64,000 nucleotides of DNA, taken from Neomicrococcus aestuarii. Lineage in GTDB: Bacteria > Actinomycetota > Actinomycetes > Actinomycetales > Micrococcaceae. Below are positions 48,540-57,183 of the stretch, piece after piece (positions within the stretch are counted from its first letter, which is position 1; each line of letters starts with the position of its first letter). A program made the translations under genes and the position numbers. The notes under the pieces were generated by a model. It was not told the DNA's origin and made no database searches. It saw only the letters and a program-made list of their open reading frames with translations. The stretch spans positions 1,860,001-1,924,000 of the forward strand of contig NZ_JACHDR010000001.1 in assembly GCF_014201135.1 (NCBI RefSeq). The letters run 5' to 3'.

Positions 48540-50690
48540 ATGACTGGGAAGCACGAACTCGACCACACCAAGAGTGTGCGCGGAGATTCTCCGCAACAAC
48601 TCTCAACCAAGAAAGCGTACCCACGCTGGTTGAGAATTTTCATTCCGCTCATTTTGGTTCTTGTCTGGTTCGGCGTCACAGGCGTTGGCGGCCCCACGTT
48701 CGGCAAGCTCGAGGAGGTTCAATCCAACGACCAATCCAGCTTCTTGCCAGCCACCGCCGAGGCCACCAAGGCGCTCGAAGCTCAAGAGAAGTTCCGCACC
48801 TCGAAAGCCATTCCGGCGATCATCGTTTTCGAATCTGAATCTGCGCTCTCCCCCGCCGATATCTCCAGCTTCATGACGGAGCTCAAAGACGCTGGTCTTG
48901 TGGAAGGCGAGCCCGTGGGCCCCATTCCTTCCGAAGACGGCAAGGCGCTGCAAATCGTTGCGCCATTAAACCCTGCGGGGGAGACGGATGAGCAGGTCAT
49001 CGAAATTCGCGAGATGGCTGCGGAATCCGTCCCTGCAAACACCCAAGCATTCGTGACCGGTCCTGCCGGCTTCACCACTGATCTCAAGGGCGCCTTCGCT
49101 GGCATCGACGGTTTGTTGCTAGGCGTAGCCCTCCTCGCGGTGTTGGTGATCTTGCTGGTGGTCTACCGCTCGGTGCTGTTGCCGTTCGCGGTGCTCTTCA
49201 CCTCGGTGGCCGCGCTGTGCGCTGCGATTGTGGTGGTCTATTGGATGGCGAAGTGGGGCTGGATCCGCCTCGACGGCCAAAGCCAAGGCATCCTCTCCAT
49301 CCTGGTCATTGGCGCTGCCACGGACTACTCGCTGCTTTATGTAGCGCGTTTCAAAGAGGCGATCGCGCATGGGAAGCAACGTTTCGACGCCGCGCTCTCG
49401 GCTTGGAAACGCTCGTTTGAACCGATCGTCGCCTCCGCAGGCACTGTCACGGTGGGCCTCTTGTGCTTGCTCTTCTCAGACCTGAATTCCAACAAGGCTC
49501 TCGGCCCCATCGCCGCCTCCGGCATCATCTTCTCCGTCTTCGCCTCGTTAACTCTTTTGCCCGCGATCCTCGCACTTCTGGGTCGCAAAGCGTTCTGGCC
49601 GTTCTTTCCGAAGCCACTCGCGGACGGTGAAGACGCCCAAGGACTCTGGCTCAACATCGCCCGCTTCGTCCGCAAACACTCGCGCCCCGTCTGGATCGTC
49701 ACGGCACTCGTTCTCGCGGTCGGCTGCCTCGGCATCACTCAGCTCAAGGCCGAAGGCGTCCCGCAATCAGAGCTCGTCCTCACCGCCACCGACTCCGCTG
49801 CGGGACAGAAAGCCATCGCCCGTCACTTTGATGCCGGCGCTGGAAGCCCCGCTTTCGCGATAGTGGGGGCGGCGTCGTCGTCCTCTATTGCGGACAAAAT
49901 TTCAGAGGACGACGGCGTAGCTTCAGTCACGCTGCTAGCCGCGGACGGTGGGCCCGTGCGACCGGGGACGGACGCGCACGAGGTGGACGGCAAGAATCAG
50001 CTGAGCATTACGCTCAAGGACGTGCCGGATTCGCTTGAAGCCGAGCGGACAATTGTGGCGATTCGAGAGGCCGCGCATGCGATCGATCCAGATGCCCTGG
50101 TGGGTGGAACCACCGCGACCGCACTGGACACGCAGGTCACCGCTCAAGAGGACATCGTCAAGATCATCCCGCTGGTGCTTGGCGCAATTCTGATCATTCT
50201 GATGCTGCTGCTGCGCTCCGTGGTGGCGCCGCTGGTGCTGATTCTGACCACCGTGCTGTCCTACGGTGCGGCGATGGGCGTGTCAGCGTGGGTGTTCAAC
50301 GGGCTCTTCAATTTCCCGGGCGCCGATCCGGCCGTGCCGCTGTTCGGGTTTGTGTTCTTGGTGGCGCTCGGCGTGGACTACAACATCTTCCTCATGACGC
50401 GTGTGCGTGAAGAAGCGCTGCGAGTCGGCACTCAGGATGGCATCACGCGCGGCTTGGCTGTTACCGGCGGCGTGATTACGTCTGCTGGTGTGGTGCTGGC
50501 CGCGACCTTCGCCGCCCTCGGCGTCATCCCGATCATGTTCATGGTGCAACTGGGATTCATCGTGGCGTTTGGTGTCCTGCTGGACACGTTCGTGGTGCGT
50601 TCGTTCCTCGTGCCCGCACTGGGGCATGAGCTTGGACGGATCCTGTGGTGGCCGTCCAAGCTGTCCCGTGAATCCAAAACCGGCGACTAG
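48540..50690 (+). CDS. MMPL/RND-family exporter
   Basis: A 716-residue transporter with two six-helix halves, each led by one helix and an extracellular domain. Signature segments: GAATDYSLLYVARFKEAI in the first half, LGVDYNIFLMTRVREEAL in the second; both hold the Asp-Tyr pair used for proton relay. MMPL proteins export lipids, siderophores or drugs. Its expression is probably controlled by the divergent MarR. The codons at 49869-49921 form a hairpin from two inverted copies of the dispersed repeat. It ends with a 4-base overlap with the convergent neighbour. Confidence 0.92.
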   Translation: MTGKHELDHTKSVRGDSPQQLSTKKAYPRWLRIFIPLILVLVWFGVTGVGGPTFGKLEEVQSNDQSSFLPATAEATKALEAQEKFRTSKAIPAIIVFESESALSPADISSFMTELKDAGLVEGEPVGPIPSEDGKALQIVAPLNPAGETDEQVIEIREMAAESVPANTQAFVTGPAGFTTDLKGAFAGIDGLLLGVALLAVLVILLVVYRSVLLPFAVLFTSVAALCAAIVVVYWMAKWGWIRLDGQSQGILSILVIGAATDYSLLYVARFKEAIAHGKQRFDAALSAWKRSFEPIVASAGTVTVGLLCLLFSDLNSNKALGPIAASGIIFSVFASLTLLPAILALLGRKAFWPFFPKPLADGEDAQGLWLNIARFVRKHSRPVWIVTALVLAVGCLGITQLKAEGVPQSELVLTATDSAAGQKAIARHFDAGAGSPAFAIVGAASSSSIADKISEDDGVASVTLLAADGGPVRPGTDAHEVDGKNQLSITLKDVPDSLEAERTIVAIREAAHAIDPDALVGGTTATALDTQVTAQEDIVKIIPLVLGAILIILMLLLRSVVAPLVLILTTVLSYGAAMGVSAWVFNGLFNFPGADPAVPLFGFVFLVALGVDYNIFLMTRVREEALRVGTQDGITRGLAVTGGVITSAGVVLAATFAALGVIPIMFMVQLGFIVAFGVLLDTFVVRSFLVPALGHELGRILWWPSKLSRESKTGD
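49869..49921 (+). repeat. Inverted pair of dispersed repeats inside the MMPL coding sequence
   Basis: Arms at 49869-49886 and 49904-49921 form a 15-16 bp stem with one G-U type mismatch and a 17-base loop. It is nearly identical in sequence to the terminator at 1411-1454. Here it is translated (GAASSSSIADKISEDDGVAS) in the periplasmic domain. Confidence 0.6.
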
Positions 50691-51154
50691 AACAGGACCG
50701 CCAACCCGGCCATCGCGAGGCTTCCAAACACGAGTCCCCAGATGACAATGGAGATGCTCTGCCAGAGGATCACTTGGCGCGGTGAGGCGCCGGCGCCAAC
50801 CATCGCGGCGGACGTGATTTGCGAAGGCAACACGGTCTGGCCGATCAGCGAGACGCCCGGCACGCCCCAACGGTTGAAGAGGCGCTCGAAGCGTTCGCGC
50901 TTCTTCGACTTCTCGGCGTATGGCTTGGCGAAGCGGCCGCGGGTCTTATCGGCGAGCAGCACCAGAACGAACATGCTGATCCAGTTACCCACCACGGCGG
51001 CGGGGACCGCCAACCACAGTGGCATCCCCGCCACGACTCCAATCGCGGATCCGAAGTAGGACTCGACGAATGGAATCGCCGAAACGAGCGAGACCGCGAG
51101 GACCTGAACCCATGAATCCCACTGGCTAACGAACTGGAAAAGATGCTCCTGCAT
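50687..51154 (-). CDS. Small multidrug efflux-type membrane protein
   Basis: A 155-residue membrane protein of the small multidrug export group found in Micrococcales. Hydrophobic segments include VLAVSLVSAIPFVESYFGSAIGVVAGMP, LAVPAAVVGNWISMFVLVLLA and ILWQSISIVIWGLVFGSLAMAGLAVLF. Residues between them are basic (RGRFAKPYAEKSKKRERFERLF). RWGVPGVSLIGQTVLPSQITSAAMV resembles a DedA motif. Substrate not known. Convergent with the MMPL gene. Confidence 0.7.
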   Translation of the reverse strand: MQEHLFQFVSQWDSWVQVLAVSLVSAIPFVESYFGSAIGVVAGMPLWLAVPAAVVGNWISMFVLVLLADKTRGRFAKPYAEKSKKRERFERLFNRWGVPGVSLIGQTVLPSQITSAAMVGAGASPRQVILWQSISIVIWGLVFGSLAMAGLAVLF

Positions 51155-51296
51155 GATGACTCCTCAATGGTTGAGTTGATGTTGATATCCAGTCAATCGC
51201 GATCCCGGCCGCGCCAGTAGTGAGTTGCCGTCACCTCTTTTCGGGAGGATTTCATCAGCTGTCCCTGACAAATGTCATATGGATAGTGTGGAAGGC

Positions 51297-52559
51297 ATGA
51301 ACCGTTCCGCAATCGTCCAGCGTGGGATGAAAGCTACGTGGCTGTACACGTACATCTCCGTGCTTTTGTTGTTGGTGACCGTACTTGCGATGGTGGTGTT
51401 CTACGCCTTTGCAACGCGTGCGCCGCAATGGATGATCATCACAGTAACGCTGGCCGCCATCGCTCTTTGCATCACGCTGTCGGTGCTTTCGAATCGCTTC
51501 AAGGGTGGACTTTGGAGAGGGTATCCGCCGCTGTTTGACGCACAAGGTGATTCCTTGACGAGAGCGCTGAGCGTCCTCTCATGGGCTGCCGCGCTGATCA
51601 TTTGGGCGGTGACGCTGTGGCACCCAGGAATGGTGATAGTCGGTAGTTTTCCGCTTCAAATGATGTTGTGGACGTGGATGCTGAGTGACCCCTCGAAGAC
51701 GTGGCGAGCATGGGCGATTGGCGTAGTGACTGTTTTGATTGCGCATGCGCTTTTCAGCGGCTGGATTCATCAGGCCTCAGTGATGGAGATGACAAAAGAA
51801 CCTCTTGTGGTGTTCTTCGTGATGGCATTTTTCCCTATCACACTGATTCTTAGTCTCTGGTTCTGGGACATCATGCGACAGCTTGAAAAGGCGCGGCATA
51901 TTGAGGGCGAGCTAGCGGTGACGCGAGAGCGCCTCCGATTCGCAGCCGACCTCCACGACATTCAAGGCCACCACCTTCAGGTGATCGCACTCAAAACTGA
52001 GCTCGCCGAGCGCACTTTGGAGAAGAACCCTCACGTGGCTATGACCAATCTGCGTGAGGCCCGCGAACAGGCCAAGCTCGCCATGGAGGAGACTCGCGCG
52101 CTGGTCCACGGTTACCGCGAAGTCACCCTCGAACAGGAACTTCGCAACGCCGCCCAGGTCCTCACGTCCGCGGGCGTTGATTGCTCGGTTGAGCTCCCGG
52201 CTGACGGTTCTGCTTTCGGTTCCGTTTCCCCCGAGTACGACGGCGCAGCTTCCGTTCCCGCCCCCTCTCACCGACTCTTGGGTCACGTAGTCAGAGAAGG
52301 AACCACCAATATTTTGCGGCACTCAAGTGCTACGAAAGCGAGCATTCGGATGGTGGTGAGCGGCGGCGTCGTACGCCTGGAAATCCGGAATAACAACCCC
52401 GCGGAAGCCCCGGCTGCCGCGCAAGTTTCCGCGCATTCGGGGAATGGTATTGCGGGTCTGCGGGAGCGGGTTGTTGCGGCCGGCGGCCAATTGGAGGCGC
52501 GGCAAGAGGCAGACGAATTTGTGATGAGCGTGGCTGTGCCACAGGAGGTTTCGGCATGA
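51297..52559 (+). CDS. Sensor histidine kinase, HisKA_3 (DesK/NarL type)
   Basis: A 420-residue membrane kinase. Five or six hydrophobic segments (residues ~15-190) precede the dimerisation/phosphoacceptor helix with H220 (AADLHDIQGHHLQVIALK), then a HATPase domain (HVVREGTTNILRHSSATKAS; GNGIAGLRERV). The start is uncertain: ATG 51279 and 51297 are both possible and no clear ribosome site marks either. The last codons overlap the response regulator gene. Two inverted repeat copies (52235-52250, 52362-52373) lie in the ATPase domain. The signal is unknown; DesK relatives sense membrane state. Confidence 0.88.
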   Translation: MNRSAIVQRGMKATWLYTYISVLLLLVTVLAMVVFYAFATRAPQWMIITVTLAAIALCITLSVLSNRFKGGLWRGYPPLFDAQGDSLTRALSVLSWAAALIIWAVTLWHPGMVIVGSFPLQMMLWTWMLSDPSKTWRAWAIGVVTVLIAHALFSGWIHQASVMEMTKEPLVVFFVMAFFPITLILSLWFWDIMRQLEKARHIEGELAVTRERLRFAADLHDIQGHHLQVIALKTELAERTLEKNPHVAMTNLREAREQAKLAMEETRALVHGYREVTLEQELRNAAQVLTSAGVDCSVELPADGSAFGSVSPEYDGAASVPAPSHRLLGHVVREGTTNILRHSSATKASIRMVVSGGVVRLEIRNNNPAEAPAAAQVSAHSGNGIAGLRERVVAAGGQLEARQEADEFVMSVAVPQEVSA

Positions 52560-53158
52560 TTCGAGTGTTGTTGGCCGATGATGAGGACTTGATCCGCGGA
52601 GCGCTCGTGGCGCTCTTGGGGCTTGAGGACGACCTCGAAGTTGTCGCCGAAGCGCGCGACGGCGTGGAAGCGATAGCGTTGGCGCGCGAGTTTCAGCCGG
52701 ATGTGTGCGTGCTGGATTTGGAAATGCCGAATGCCGACGGGATCGAGGCGGCCGCCCAGATTTCACGGTCCGTGCCCACGCGCATTGTCATGGTGACGCG
52801 GCATGCCCGGCCAGGTGTTTTGCGGCGGGCGCTGGAGAACAAGGTGTCAGGTTTCGTGCCGAAATCGACGCCCGCGCAAGAACTCGCCCGCGTTATTCGG
52901 GACGTGGCTGCCGGAAAACGGTATGTGGATTCCGAGATTGCCGCGGCTGCTCTGGCGGCCAACGATTGCCCACTCACCGCGCGTGAATTGGATGTCTTGC
53001 GACTGGGGCGTGGGGGAGAGTCCATCGCGCGGATCGCGACATCGATGGGGCTGGCGCAGGGAACCGTACGCAATTATGTCTCCACGATCTTCGCGAAACT
53101 CAACGTGGACTCGCGCCAGGAGGCAGCGCAGCGCGCGTGGGAAAACGGCTGGATCTAG
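52556..53158 (+). CDS. Response regulator, NarL/LuxR family (DesR-like)
   Basis: A 200-residue response regulator. Receiver domain with D8, D9 and phospho-acceptor D54 (CVLDLEMPN), conserved K near 103. C-terminal LuxR-type HTH (LTARELDVLRLGRGGESIARIATSMGLAQGTVRNYVSTIFAKLNVDSR). The ATGA overlap shows coupling to the kinase gene. No target operon is adjacent; the pair is followed by a tRNA. Confidence 0.92.
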   Translation: MIRVLLADDEDLIRGALVALLGLEDDLEVVAEARDGVEAIALAREFQPDVCVLDLEMPNADGIEAAAQISRSVPTRIVMVTRHARPGVLRRALENKVSGFVPKSTPAQELARVIRDVAAGKRYVDSEIAAAALAANDCPLTARELDVLRLGRGGESIARIATSMGLAQGTVRNYVSTIFAKLNVDSRQEAAQRAWENGWI

Positions 53159-53224
53159 GCTTCGTTTCAGTGTTTTTGAAGTCTTTTCGGCGCAGGAGTA
53201 ACGTATTCTCACGCCGAAAGGCGA

Positions 53225-53297
53225 GGGGCTTTAGCTCAGTTGGTAGAGCGTTTCGTTCGCAATGAAAAGGTCAGGGTTTCGACTCCCTTAAGCTCCA
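53225..53297 (+). tRNA. tRNA-Ala (anticodon CGC), slightly degenerate T-stem
   Basis: 73 bases fold as a tRNA: acceptor GGGGCTT/AAGCTCC with the alanine identity pair G3-U70, D-arm GCTC-AGTTGGTA-GAGC, and anticodon stem TTTCG/TGAAA around loop TTCGCAA (CGC, reads GCG). In the T-arm the stem is AGGGT/CCCTT: the normally invariant G53-C61 pair is replaced by U-C, and another pair is G-U. The 3' CCA is not encoded. It may still work, but the T-arm is weaker than usual. Confidence 0.85.
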
Positions 53298-53738
53298 CTT
53301 TTGTAATGTTCTGGGGCATCGTACTCAACGGTGTCTCAGGACATCTGTGTCTGAGCTGTTGGTGGGAGAGTCAACGAGAGTTGACTATTACAACTACTGT
53401 GGTTCAATCCAGAACGTCTTGGCTTTACACCGACGCACGCGTTGCCTCGGTCTGACACAAGACGGCGTGGAGTGGCGACGAGACAGATTTCAGTGCGGAA
53501 ACCAATTGTCGGCCACCACACGTGTTTGCAAGGCACTCACTTCCATCCGCGGAACTAGTTTGCGCATTCGGAGACCTTCCGAAGAGTCGTATGGTTTCGC
53601 TAGGGGTTTGCCTAGCTTGGTATTTGAATCGATTCCTTTAAAGGGCCCGCATAGGACATGGATTTTGATGCCGGTGCTGTAAGCCTCGAGCTAAGTTGCC
53701 ATGGGTGCAAGGCTGTTACTTGGTTCCCGTGGTGGGGT
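53298..53738. other. Gene-free stretch after the tRNA
   Basis: About 440 bp with no credible coding frame. It contains short inverted repeats (CTCAG...CTGAG near 53337; GTCAAC-gaga-GTTGAC near 53382) and a TGTAATGTTCTGGG start that vaguely recalls an IS481-type end. I cannot identify an insertion or attachment site with confidence. The position right after a tRNA would fit an old integration. Confidence 0.4.
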
Positions 53739-54299
53739 TTAGTCAGAAGGATGAGGGGTGTAGCCGGACGGTACTGCCACTTTGCGGGGCCAGATGGTGT
53801 AGCTGAGGGCCCAAATGAACTCAACCGTGACGACAATTCCAAGTATGCGGTACCACCCAGTGAGTGCTTCGGTGCGATTTGGGTCGTCAACCCACCAAGT
53901 GATGATCGCGAGGATTCCTGCTGCGATGAGAGCGGCCCCTAGGGTACGCGCGAAGTCACTCCAACACTGCTGGGTATGATCCCGCCCAGTTACTTTTATT
54001 GGAGCGGGGCCGTCGGCGAATCGGTGGGCGAAACGAGTATCTGCCCAAGCGATCATCCGGTGGCCGTAGGTCACGGAGAACCCGATGTAGAGTGCCGCCA
54101 GTCCGTGGTGCCAGGAAGCTGTGGCACCGGCGCCCAAATGCACGCTGACGGCGACCAGCAGCACTAGATCAATCAGTGGAGCGCACAGGAGCAGAGTCTT
54201 GCCAAGACGTTTGGCTTGGAGAATGTACCTGGCTGCCAGCCCAGCAAGTATGGCGATCCAAAAGCCAAGTTCGCAAGCGATGATAAGACCCAGAATCAC
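53739..54299 (-). CDS. Membrane protein, divergent partner of the TetR gene
   Basis: A 186-residue protein with about five hydrophobic segments (ILGLIIACELGFWIAILAGLAARY, TLLLCAPLIDLVLLVAVSVHLG, LAALYIGFSVTYGHRM, LGAALIAAGILAIITWWVDD, ILGIVVTVEFIWALSYTIW). The GTG at 54299 is chosen because AAGGGG precedes it; the same frame continues open further upstream with no membrane or family features. I do not recognise a functional family; similar proteins often sit beside TetR regulators. Possibly an exporter-like protein controlled by the TetR. Confidence 0.7.
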   Translation of the reverse strand: MILGLIIACELGFWIAILAGLAARYILQAKRLGKTLLLCAPLIDLVLLVAVSVHLGAGATASWHHGLAALYIGFSVTYGHRMIAWADTRFAHRFADGPAPIKVTGRDHTQQCWSDFARTLGAALIAAGILAIITWWVDDPNRTEALTGWYRILGIVVTVEFIWALSYTIWPRKVAVPSGYTPHPSD

Positions 54300-54316
54300 G
54301 GCTTCCCCTTGTTGAT

Positions 54317-54348
54317 ACACCTGTGTTACCAAGTTATCACACAGGTGT
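54317..54348. promoter_or_regulatory. TetR operator, 10-bp palindromic arms
   Basis: ACACCTGTGT (54317-54326) and ACACAGGTGT (54339-54348) are perfect inverted repeats with a 12-base spacer. They lie in the 63-bp gap between the divergent TetR and membrane-protein starts, ideal for coordinate repression. Confidence 0.7.
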
Positions 54349-54362
54349 GCCAAAATTCGTAT

Positions 54363-54962
54363 ATGCCTAAGTTGATCGACAAAGCGGTTCGCGAGCGCTG
54401 GGTCGGCGAGGCCGCTTGGCGTGTGGTTGTGCGCGACGGGATAACTAAGCTTTCGGTCCGCAACGTCGCCGCGGAGGCTGGTATAACCGCGGGTTCGCTC
54501 CGGTACCTTTTTCCGACGCAGGAGACCCTGCGCGCCTACGTGCTGGACCTTGTCCGTCAGAAGGTTGTTGATCGCATCGCTGCAACCCAGCCACGGCAAT
54601 CGATTCGACTGACTGTAGATAGTTATTTTTCCCAACTCTTACCGCTCGATGCCGAGCGGCGGGTGGAGATGGAAGTTTTCCTTTCCGTTGGGGTCCTTGC
54701 GTTCACTGATCCGGTACTCCGACCTGCCTATGAACGGGCGCACCGGGACCTCCAAGAAGGATGCCGTCAAATACTCGCACTTCTCGCGACCGATCCCAGA
54801 TATGCCGAGCTAGACCCGGAGGCTGAGACGGCACGCACCCACGCCATCATCGACGGGTTCGCCCTTCATCTCATCCGACAACATCAGGACGAGGACAACG
54901 ACTGGGCCATGAAGGAACTTGCCCGACACCTTGATTCTCTTGCTACAGACATTGGCGTCTGA
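54363..54962 (+). CDS. TetR-family transcriptional regulator
   Basis: A 199-residue regulator. HTH: GITKLSVRNVAAEAGITAGSLRYLFPTQETLRAYVL near the N-terminus. The rest is the all-helical ligand-binding part with a C-terminal segment (TAR-HAIIDGFALHLIRQH) like the TetR_C_6 group. ATG 54363 is used because the upstream frame runs into the operator. It probably represses itself and the divergent membrane protein. Confidence 0.9.
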   Translation: MPKLIDKAVRERWVGEAAWRVVVRDGITKLSVRNVAAEAGITAGSLRYLFPTQETLRAYVLDLVRQKVVDRIAATQPRQSIRLTVDSYFSQLLPLDAERRVEMEVFLSVGVLAFTDPVLRPAYERAHRDLQEGCRQILALLATDPRYAELDPEAETARTHAIIDGFALHLIRQHQDEDNDWAMKELARHLDSLATDIGV

Positions 54963-55124
54963 TTCCGGCATTCTGTCCGGTAAAGGATCCGCGAACGGGC
55001 GATCATTTCCAAATTTTTAACGTATGAGCGGCCCCTTACTGTTGCAGCTCACACGTTAGAGGGACGCATTCAAGCCAACAGAGACATAGGTTGGGGGATG
55101 ACGGTCTCTCACGCGGCGTCACGT

Positions 55125-56549
55125 CTAGTGTCGAGCTGCTTTTTGAGGTCTGGTCCGCTCTGGAATGAAGGCGGATCCGACGGCTTTCGATGCCCGTGAG
55201 ACGAGCTTTTCCAGTGGACCGGGGCCGACGGTTAGTGCCCAGATGACTGCAAACGCCACAGCAAATGTCACTTGAGCTATGAACCAGAAGGCGGGATGGG
55301 GAGTCACGTCCACGATGCCGACCAGAATCAGGTGCATGGCGTAGAGCGTCAAGGTCATGTAACCCATATTCGCGAAGAAGGCAAGCCAGTTCATGAGGTA
55401 TTTGCTCAGGAGCAGCACGAGGCCGAGGACGGCCATGGCAACTCCCAAGCTGAACGTCATGGCGAACGGAGTGTTGGAGTGCGGAGCGTCCACCGCGAGC
55501 CACCAATACGTGGTGGTGGGGTAGTAACTTTCCGGGCCGAAGATTTGAAGATCCCGGAAATCAGCCCGAGCCAGGTCCTTGGTGGCGTCAAAAATTGCTT
55601 CGCGGCCTCCTTGACGCGCCAGCAAAATGAAGGAAGTGATCTTGCTAAACACCGCTATGACGGTACCGACGATCACCATAGCGACCTGCGTACGCTCTCG
55701 GTGCAGCGATAAGCGACCCAAAGCGATGCCTACGCAAAGGTAGAGAGCCCACGTGACAATCGGGTAGGCACCTGTGAAGGTCAAGATGGTGAACACTTCG
55801 CTAGGGCGCGTGAAAAGATCCAGAATGGTGGGGTTTCCCGTGAAGGGATCGCCAACCAGATCATAGGCGCTGAAGACCAAGAATGGTCCTACCGAGGCAA
55901 ATATGAGGGCGATGAGGATTAGCCAGCGGACGCGAAATAGCGTCAGAGGAATGGCGATGAAGAACATTAGTCCGTAATACGGCAAGATGTTCAGCACTCC
56001 TGAGGCCTCGCCCACCAAGTTGATGGTCATGCCGATGACCAAGAGGATGAGGGAACGAGTGGCAATCGAGACGAGCGCGCGTATGCGCTTGTCGCCTGTG
56101 TAGGGGCTTCGACCGCCCGTCATGAACGCGAGACTTACACCCGCAAGCAAGGCGAATAGTGCGGCGGCGTTGCCTGAGAAAATGGTCCAGATGGGCGTCG
56201 GGCTGCCCGAGTTTTCGTCAGAGCCAGGCAAAATGTGGATGATCACCATGCCGAGAAACGCCATGCCGCGTGCCACGTCAACGCCCAGCAAACGGGTTTG
56301 TGAGCGGTGACTATTGGCTTGGGATTTAGGTTTTTTTGATGTGGTTTCTATCAGGTGCCGTGCTTGGTAAGTGGAGGCCACTTCACTGAATTGCGTGCCG
56401 TTGCCATGGGAGAAGGGCCGAACGTCGGCATTGGTTTCCTCAACGGGTGCGGGTCCGTCTTCACCCACCCAAATGGAGCGCGCGGGCCGTGCGCCTGGGC
56501 GCGGGTGGACCGGAAGCAGTTCGGTGTCAGGGTTGGAATCATCAGCCAT
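55125..56549 (-). CDS. Membrane acyltransferase-like protein (DUF418/HGSNAT-type)
   Basis: A 474-residue membrane protein with ten or so hydrophobic segments after a ~90-residue hydrophilic N-terminus. RLLGVDVARGMAFLGMVIIHILP is the start of the heparan-alpha-glucosaminide N-acetyltransferase/DUF1624 family, which moves acetyl groups across membranes; NMGYMTLTLYAMHLI in the C-terminal part is the DUF418-like block. It overlaps the end of the truncated NRPS by eight bases, so it belonged to that biosynthetic unit. Transfer of an acyl group to the NRPS product or cell surface is inference. Confidence 0.7.
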   Translation of the reverse strand: MADDSNPDTELLPVHPRPGARPARSIWVGEDGPAPVEETNADVRPFSHGNGTQFSEVASTYQARHLIETTSKKPKSQANSHRSQTRLLGVDVARGMAFLGMVIIHILPGSDENSGSPTPIWTIFSGNAAALFALLAGVSLAFMTGGRSPYTGDKRIRALVSIATRSLILLVIGMTINLVGEASGVLNILPYYGLMFFIAIPLTLFRVRWLILIALIFASVGPFLVFSAYDLVGDPFTGNPTILDLFTRPSEVFTILTFTGAYPIVTWALYLCVGIALGRLSLHRERTQVAMVIVGTVIAVFSKITSFILLARQGGREAIFDATKDLARADFRDLQIFGPESYYPTTTYWWLAVDAPHSNTPFAMTFSLGVAMAVLGLVLLLSKYLMNWLAFFANMGYMTLTLYAMHLILVGIVDVTPHPAFWFIAQVTFAVAFAVIWALTVGPGPLEKLVSRASKAVGSAFIPERTRPQKAARH

Positions 56550-57129
56550 GGTGTGTCACCTCCTTCTCGTTGAGTCGTTGGGCGGGGTTGCCGGCCCAGT
56601 AGCCGTCCGGTGGAATCACTTCTTGGCGAAGGACCAATGAAGCGGGTCCTACGGTGCTTCGGGCTTCAATTTCGGAGCCGGGAAGCATGAATGAGTTCGG
56701 GCCGAGGGTGGCGCCGTCGTGGACGAAGACGCGTTCCATGGACATGACACGGTCTTGAAAGAGATGTGTTTGGAGTACCGTGCCACGGTTGATGGTGGCA
56801 CGTTCGCCGATGTTGACTAGGTCAAACTCAGGTAGCCACCAAGTTTCCACCCACGCACCGCGACCGATTTTGACGCCCATTAAGCGTTGGTATGCGTTGA
56901 ATAGCGGTGAGCCAAGGGCGTGACGCAAGAAGTGAGGGACAGCTAGCTGTTCCACGAACACGTCAACGAGTTCTCCGCGCCATACGAAGGAGCTAAAGAG
57001 CGGCCGGTCACCAACGGGGTAGTACCCGATAAGGGTCCATTTCAGCACTAGGGGGATGAGTGTGAGGATGGCGGCTCCGGCGAGAGCATATAGCGAGGCG
57101 ATCAGCGCGGCATCCAGTAATCCGTCAAG
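56542..57129 (-). pseudogene. C-terminal fragment of a Pls/PosA-type non-ribosomal peptide synthetase
   Basis: 195 codons in frame up to the IS3 boundary at 57129, with no N-terminal part. The first ~30 residues form a membrane helix (LIASLYALAGAAILTLIPLVL). Then PVGDRPLFSSFVWRGELVDVFVEQLAVP and a left-handed beta-helix stretch (VKIGRGAWVETWWLPEFDL, IGERATINRGTVLQTHLFQDR) and WAGNPAQRL. This is the typical end of the single-module Pls synthetases that make homopoly(amino acids) such as epsilon-poly-lysine. The adenylation and carrier domains are gone, so it is a remnant. Confidence 0.6.
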
Positions 57130-57183
57130 TGAAGCGTCCTAGGTTTGATGCCGCTCCTGTTTGAGTCTAGGAGAATGAGCAGT

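Noticed and set aside
53337-53398. IS481- or IS3-like end after the tRNA
   Set aside because: Only short inverted repeats and a vague resemblance; no second end and no transposase, so it is not annotated as an element.
55019-55057. AACGTATGAGC/GCTCACACGTT inverted repeat as a terminator
   Set aside because: Stem of 11 pairs with one wobble, but the loop is long, an A run rather than a T run follows on the strand of the neighbouring gene, and its role is unclear.
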